Assembly (NCBI GenBank): GCA_002753225.1
Contig: PDZS01000028.1
Span: 1 to 59,296, forward strand
DNA from: Deltaproteobacteria bacterium YD0425bin51
GTDB taxonomy: Bacteria; Desulfobacterota; Desulfobacteria; Desulfobacterales; YD0425bin51
DNA: 59,296 nucleotides
Direction of reading: 5' to 3'
This document shows, one piece after another, positions 55,204 to 59,296 of the stretch. Each line of letters starts with the position of its first letter. Within the stretch, counting starts at the first letter, position 1. Under the pieces are notes generated by a model, which was given only the letters and a program-made list of their open reading frames with translations, did not search any database and was not told the DNA's origin. The translations under genes were made by a program, and so were the position numbers.

Positions 55204-58179
55204 TTATTCAAGTTGGCTGGCAACTTCATGAAAAATGAGAACAGCGCCATCTACCTCTTGATTTTCATTTATTGTCGGTGTTGCTGTTATACTGCAAACT
55301 ATTTCATGCTTATTTTTTACATTTTTGTAATTGTTTTTATTGAAACGAACTATAAATTTACTTATCTGTTGTTTTGTTTTAATTATTTGATTAATAAGTT
55401 CATCCATAATTGATATTTTTTTACCTTCAAGATTGTAAAAAATAAGCTTTGAAGAATCAATTCTAATGCTTTGAAGCTTTTTCTTTTTATAACCCATCAA
55501 AAGTTCTGCATTTTTATTTACAAATTTTATGCCACCGTCTTTATTTACTAGTATTGTAGCAACTGAACTTGATTCCAAAATACGCTCTAGCAGTTTATAT
55601 TGTAATTGAAATGCTTTTTCAGCATTTCTCTGCAGGGAAATATTTACTAAAGTAATTACAATTCCATCAATTTCATTTTTGTCATTCATAAATGGAAGTA
55701 TTCGAAGTAAATATGATTTCTTTTCAGTATCTATTGTTCTTTCGATTGCCTTTGATGAAGTTAAAACTTTGTTGATATCCTTTGATATATCTCCAAAAAT
55801 AGGAACTGAAAGATCAAAAAAGGAACGACCTATATCTCTATCCAAAATATTTATAGCTTTTGTAATAGCTGGCGTATATTTACGGATATGTAACGATTTG
55901 TCTAAAAAAATTGTTCCTATATCAGTACTTTCCATGAGATTTTTAATATCGTTATTAAGAGAGTTAAGCTCAATATTTTTAGCTTGATATTCAGCATTTA
56001 CTGTATTTAATTCTTCATTTACTGACTGTAATTCTTCATTAGTGCTTTGAAGTTCTTCATTAGCAGCTAAAAGTTCTTGGTTAGTTGCCTGAAGTTCTTC
56101 ATTTGATGTTTGCAACTCCTCAATAGTTGCTTGAAGATTCTCTCTTGTAAATTGAATTTCCTGTTCAAGATCGTTAACCCTCTGTTCTAAGATTGCATCT
56201 GGAGCAACTCTATTACTCTGATCAATCCTCTCTGAATGCTCTTGGTCATCGCGGTCCAACATTATTATAAACAAAGTAGCCTGATTTATAGGATCTCGAA
56301 TAAAATCTACTTTGAGCTTAACTTTTTTAACTTCATCTTTTTCTTTAACCCTTATGTTGTCATAAATAATAGGCTTGTTTTCTTTACGTACCTTATGGAT
56401 AGCTGAAGATAAAGCTAAAGACAATTCGCGTGGCATCATATTAATAATATCTAAACTCACATTTCCTTCAGGTACATGCAAATATTCTCTTTTTTCTCCA
56501 AATGCTTGTATCAAATCTCTATGTTCATTTATAATAAAAACAGTTGGCGTAATTTTACGAATTAATTCTTGATAATATTTTTCTCTATTTTCAAATTTTC
56601 TTGCAGGAATTATATCTTTTTTATTTCCTTTCAATTTATAGTAAGATGCAAGGATATTCATATCCATAGTTGTTACATCACTTAATAATTCATCTTTTAG
56701 AGGAAGAGAGCCCTTTCCTCTATGTTTATATATTCTATTTTTCATATCTAATGGCTCAAATGCATCTGTCATGTCACCTACTGTTTCGCTGTTGCCAAGA
56801 AATAAAAATCCATCTGGTGATAAAGCATAATTAAATATATAAAGAACTTTCTTTTGCGTCTCTGGTTGAATATAAATAAGAAGGTTTCGGCATGAAATAA
56901 GGTCAACCTTAGTAAAAGGGGGATCTTTTATCAAATTTTGAATTGCAAATACTACAGTTTCACGAATCGTTTGTTTTACCTGATATCCAGTCGATTTTTT
57001 TTCAAAATATTTGCTTAACAGTTCAACTTCTAAATCTGCAACTATGCTATCAGGATAAATGCCTGCTCCAGCAAATTCTATAGCTTCTCTATCTATATCA
57101 GTTGCAAATACTTTGACATCACAATCTAAATGTTGTTCGTCAATGCATTCTTTAAGAAGCATAGCTATTGAATAGGCTTCTTCACCTGTTGAACATCCAG
57201 CAACCCATACTCTAATTGTTTTATCTGCTTTCTTTTTTGTAATATCTAAAATTTCAGGTATTACTTTAGTTTTTAAAAGTTCAAATGATTTGCTGTCTCT
57301 AAAAAATCTCGTAACTCCAATAAGTAAATCTTTAAAAAGTGCAGTCACTTCTTTTGGATTGCTATGCAGATAGGCTATATAATCATCCATACTATGAAGC
57401 TGAACTATTCCCATTCTTCTTTCGATCCGTCTTACAACAGTTGCTGGCTTATATAATGAAAAATCTACATAAACTTTTTTCTTTAATAATCTAAATATGG
57501 TCGTAAAACTATCGTCATCTGTAACAATTCTATTCTCAGGCTCTTCTTGTTTAGCTACATAAGGATGGCTTATGAACTTTAAAAGCTGTTCAGGCATGCT
57601 TGCAGGAGGTAAAACAAAATCAGCAAGCCCTGTTGCTATTGCGCTTTTAGGCATACCGTCAAATTGAGCAGAAAATTCATCCTGTACAATAATTGTTCCA
57701 CCTTCCCCTTTGATTGCCCTAATACCTCTAGTTCCATCACTTCCTGTTCCTGAAAGGATAATTCCTATTGCCTGCTCTCCTTGATCTTCTGCCAGAGATT
57801 TAAAGAAAATATCAATAGGGAGATTTAGAGTGTGACGTTGAGGCTGTTCATAAAGAAAAAGGCAACTGTTTTCAATTATCATATTTTTCTTTGGAGGTAT
57901 TAAGTAAACAGAGTTAGCTTGAATTTTTAAACCATTTTCTACTATCAAAACCTTCATTTGAGTATGTTTTGAAAGAAGTTCAACCATTAAGCTCTTATAA
58001 TCAGGGGAGAGATGCTGTACAATAACAAAAGCAAGCCCTGTATTTGATGGGAGATTATCAAAAAAAAGCTGTAGAGCTTCAAGTCCTCCTGCTGAGGCTC
58101 CTATACCTACAATATGTTTTGGTAAATCAATATTTTTTATCTCTTGATTAGACTCATTTGATTTTTTTTTATTACCCAT
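55204..58179 (-). CDS. CheB-CheR-PAS fusion protein
   Basis: Receptor-modification-type signalling protein, about 991 aa. The ATG at 58179 (MGNKKK) has GAGG 8 nt upstream; a GTG at 58188 lies on the Shine-Dalgarno. A CheB methylesterase domain without receiver (about 20-200) has S29 in GIGASAGG, H56 in VQHLSPD and a GTGSDGT Asp. CheR N-terminal and methyltransferase domains follow (about 215-480; WVAGCSTGEEAYSIAML, DLISCRNLLIYI). A long coiled coil with EELQSTNEELQ-type repeats (about 650-735) leads to two PAS-like domains. No chemoreceptor or CheA gene is nearby. Such fusions are known in non-chemotaxis signalling; the substrate here is unknown. Confidence 0.94.
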   Translation of the reverse strand: MGNKKKSNESNQEIKNIDLPKHIVGIGASAGGLEALQLFFDNLPSNTGLAFVIVQHLSPDYKSLMVELLSKHTQMKVLIVENGLKIQANSVYLIPPKKNMIIENSCLFLYEQPQRHTLNLPIDIFFKSLAEDQGEQAIGIILSGTGSDGTRGIRAIKGEGGTIIVQDEFSAQFDGMPKSAIATGLADFVLPPASMPEQLLKFISHPYVAKQEEPENRIVTDDDSFTTIFRLLKKKVYVDFSLYKPATVVRRIERRMGIVQLHSMDDYIAYLHSNPKEVTALFKDLLIGVTRFFRDSKSFELLKTKVIPEILDITKKKADKTIRVWVAGCSTGEEAYSIAMLLKECIDEQHLDCDVKVFATDIDREAIEFAGAGIYPDSIVADLEVELLSKYFEKKSTGYQVKQTIRETVVFAIQNLIKDPPFTKVDLISCRNLLIYIQPETQKKVLYIFNYALSPDGFLFLGNSETVGDMTDAFEPLDMKNRIYKHRGKGSLPLKDELLSDVTTMDMNILASYYKLKGNKKDIIPARKFENREKYYQELIRKITPTVFIINEHRDLIQAFGEKREYLHVPEGNVSLDIINMMPRELSLALSSAIHKVRKENKPIIYDNIRVKEKDEVKKVKLKVDFIRDPINQATLFIIMLDRDDQEHSERIDQSNRVAPDAILEQRVNDLEQEIQFTRENLQATIEELQTSNEELQATNQELLAANEELQSTNEELQSVNEELNTVNAEYQAKNIELNSLNNDIKNLMESTDIGTIFLDKSLHIRKYTPAITKAINILDRDIGRSFFDLSVPIFGDISKDINKVLTSSKAIERTIDTEKKSYLLRILPFMNDKNEIDGIVITLVNISLQRNAEKAFQLQYKLLERILESSSVATILVNKDGGIKFVNKNAELLMGYKKKKLQSIRIDSSKLIFYNLEGKKISIMDELINQIIKTKQQISKFIVRFNKNNYKNVKNKHEIVCSITATPTINENQEVDGAVLIFHEVASQLE

Positions 58180-58190
58180 TATAATCACCT

Positions 58191-59296
58191 CTAAATTGTA
58201 AAGTAAAATACGGTTCCTTCATTAGGTTTTGAATCAAGCCAAATCTTTCCTCCATGTTGCTCAATAATTTTTTGTGCAATTGAAAGACCTACTCCTAAAC
58301 CTCCGCCATATTCATTTTGATCGTGTGGTCTATAAAACATTCCAAATATTTTTTCATAATTATTTTTTTCAATCCCTATGCCATTATCTTTAATATAAAA
58401 AATTTTAGAATTATCAACTAATTCATTAAAACCAATTTCAACTATTTTTTTAACCTTATCATTATATTTAACCGCATTTGTAATTAGATTTTGGTATATT
58501 TCAGAAACTAAAGATTTATCACAATAAATAGTTGGTAGGGGTCTTGGAATCTGAAAATCAATTATTTCATTTTTCATAGAAGATTTTAAAATAGGAATCA
58601 TATCCTTGATTATTATATCTAAATCTGTTTTTTCTATTTTTAGTTCCATGCGGCCTATGCGACTATATTTCAAAAGAGCAACAATCTGATCTTCCTGACG
58701 TTTGCATTGTCTAAGGACAATATCAAATATCGATTTTTGCTCTTTGTTAAGAATATTACCATATTCGTTAACAAAAAAATCTGTTAAATTATAGATACCT
58801 CTTATTGGTTCTCGAAGAACATGAGAAATAATAAATGTGAACTCATTAAGCTGACGGTTCAACTTATTGGATTCATTGAGAGCTTCTTGAGTATTTTTAA
58901 GTCGTTTTAAATTTTGATCTCTTTCAATAGACATTCTTATTGCCCTAGAGACATAATATCCTTTATCCCATCTTTGTTTTATTAAATAATCTTGAGCCCC
59001 TTTTTGAATAGCTTGAGTTGCTGTATTTATGTCATCGTCTGATGAGTAAATAATTATAGGTATATCAGGATAGCATCTATGAATAGTATTAAATGTTTCA
59101 AGACCAGAGCTATCTGGAAGATTAAGGTCTAAAATAATTAAATCGAAACTTTTATTTTTTAACAAATCAATTCCATCAGAAAGACAGTTCACCCATTTTG
59201 TATTTATATCCAAAATATTAGATAGAATAAAGTTTTGAATTAAAATTTCAGCTTCATATTGGTGGTCCTCTATTAATAAAATATTTATTTTTTTCA
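58191..59296 (-). CDS. REC-histidine kinase, start codon cut at the window edge
   Basis: Receiver fused to a kinase, about 368 aa. Upstream of the TTG at 59213 the frame continues to the window end and reads KKINILLIEDHQYEAEILIQ, preceded by bases TG, so the start codon lacks only its first base. The receiver has E10-D11 and D57 (IILDLNLPDSSG). HisKA has H159 in IISHVLREPIRG, where phytochrome-type kinases usually have HDLREP. The HATPase has DNGIGIE and GVGLSIAQKI. It ends 11 bp before the CheB-CheR start and heads the five-gene block. Confidence 0.9.
   Translation of the reverse strand, partial: KKINILLIEDHQYEAEILIQNFILSNILDINTKWVNCLSDGIDLLKNKSFDLIILDLNLPDSSGLETFNTIHRCYPDIPIIIYSSDDDINTATQAIQKGAQDYLIKQRWDKGYYVSRAIRMSIERDQNLKRLKNTQEALNESNKLNRQLNEFTFIISHVLREPIRGIYNLTDFFVNEYGNILNKEQKSIFDIVLRQCKRQEDQIVALLKYSRIGRMELKIEKTDLDIIIKDMIPILKSSMKNEIIDFQIPRPLPTIYCDKSLVSEIYQNLITNAVKYNDKVKKIVEIGFNELVDNSKIFYIKDNGIGIEKNNYEKIFGMFYRPHDQNEYGGGLGVGLSIAQKIIEQHGGKIWLDSKPNEGTVFYFTI

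Overview
The window looks like a chromosomal segment of an AT-rich, anaerobic, Gram-negative bacterium. My best guess is a member of the Desulfobacterota (former Deltaproteobacteria, Desulfobacterales-like), possibly a gliding or multicellular form. This is inference from gene content: cobM-cbiG, class 1B dihydroorotate dehydrogenase, a DUF362 protein, three-gene transhydrogenase, dxs-tlyA with an xseB remnant, and many hybrid histidine kinases. No rRNA, tRNA or CRISPR array was seen. Sampled G+C is about 20-30% in most genes, but near 47% in two patches (7.3-9.9 kb and 39.3-42.2 kb).

Layout. 1-6.4 kb: end of a hybrid sensor kinase, a secreted MORN protein, a methyltransferase, der and rarA. 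6.5-10.0 kb, minus strand: a G+C-richer metal cassette made of a very small Cys-rich ORF, a P1B-like ATPase without the CPC motif, and a two-TM partner protein. 10.3-17.1 kb: a 7TMR-DISM kinase, a REC-DUF3369-kinase-REC-HPt protein, a lytic transglycosylase and a small GHKL protein. 17.1-26.4 kb: a coiled-coil membrane protein, an Smr protein, a secreted M6 metalloprotease, a membrane-fusion protein, and an RND pump fused in frame to a TolC-type outer-membrane factor. 26.5-30.5 kb: two sensor kinases. 30.5-38.8 kb: U32 protein, cobM, cbiG, a polytopic membrane protein, a TIGR01777 epimerase, a DUF362 protein and pyrD. 38.8-42.2 kb: a receiver protein and the pntAA-pntAB-pntB operon, closed by a clear terminator. 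42.3-45.2 kb: DUF2225, ferredoxin-type, PilZ and bacterioferritin genes. 45.2-49.9 kb, minus strand: an EF-G paralogue, tlyA and dxs. 50.0-51.6 kb: an AAA_14/DUF4143 ATPase set among gene debris (a 103-bp duplication of the dxs start, an xseB stub, a MITE-like element). 51.6 kb to the end: a five-gene signalling block with a CheB-CheR-PAS fusion.

Two themes dominate. The first is two-component signalling: eleven kinase, receiver or CheB/CheR genes plus one GHKL protein, none carrying a recognisable DNA-binding output domain. Signals here probably pass through phosphorelays or protein contacts. The second is envelope export and metal handling: the RND-TolC fusion with its adaptor and protease, and the ATPase cassette. 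The most unusual observations are the RND-TolC fusion, the Cys-rich ORF before a P-type ATPase lacking CPC, and the debris around the DUF4143 gene.
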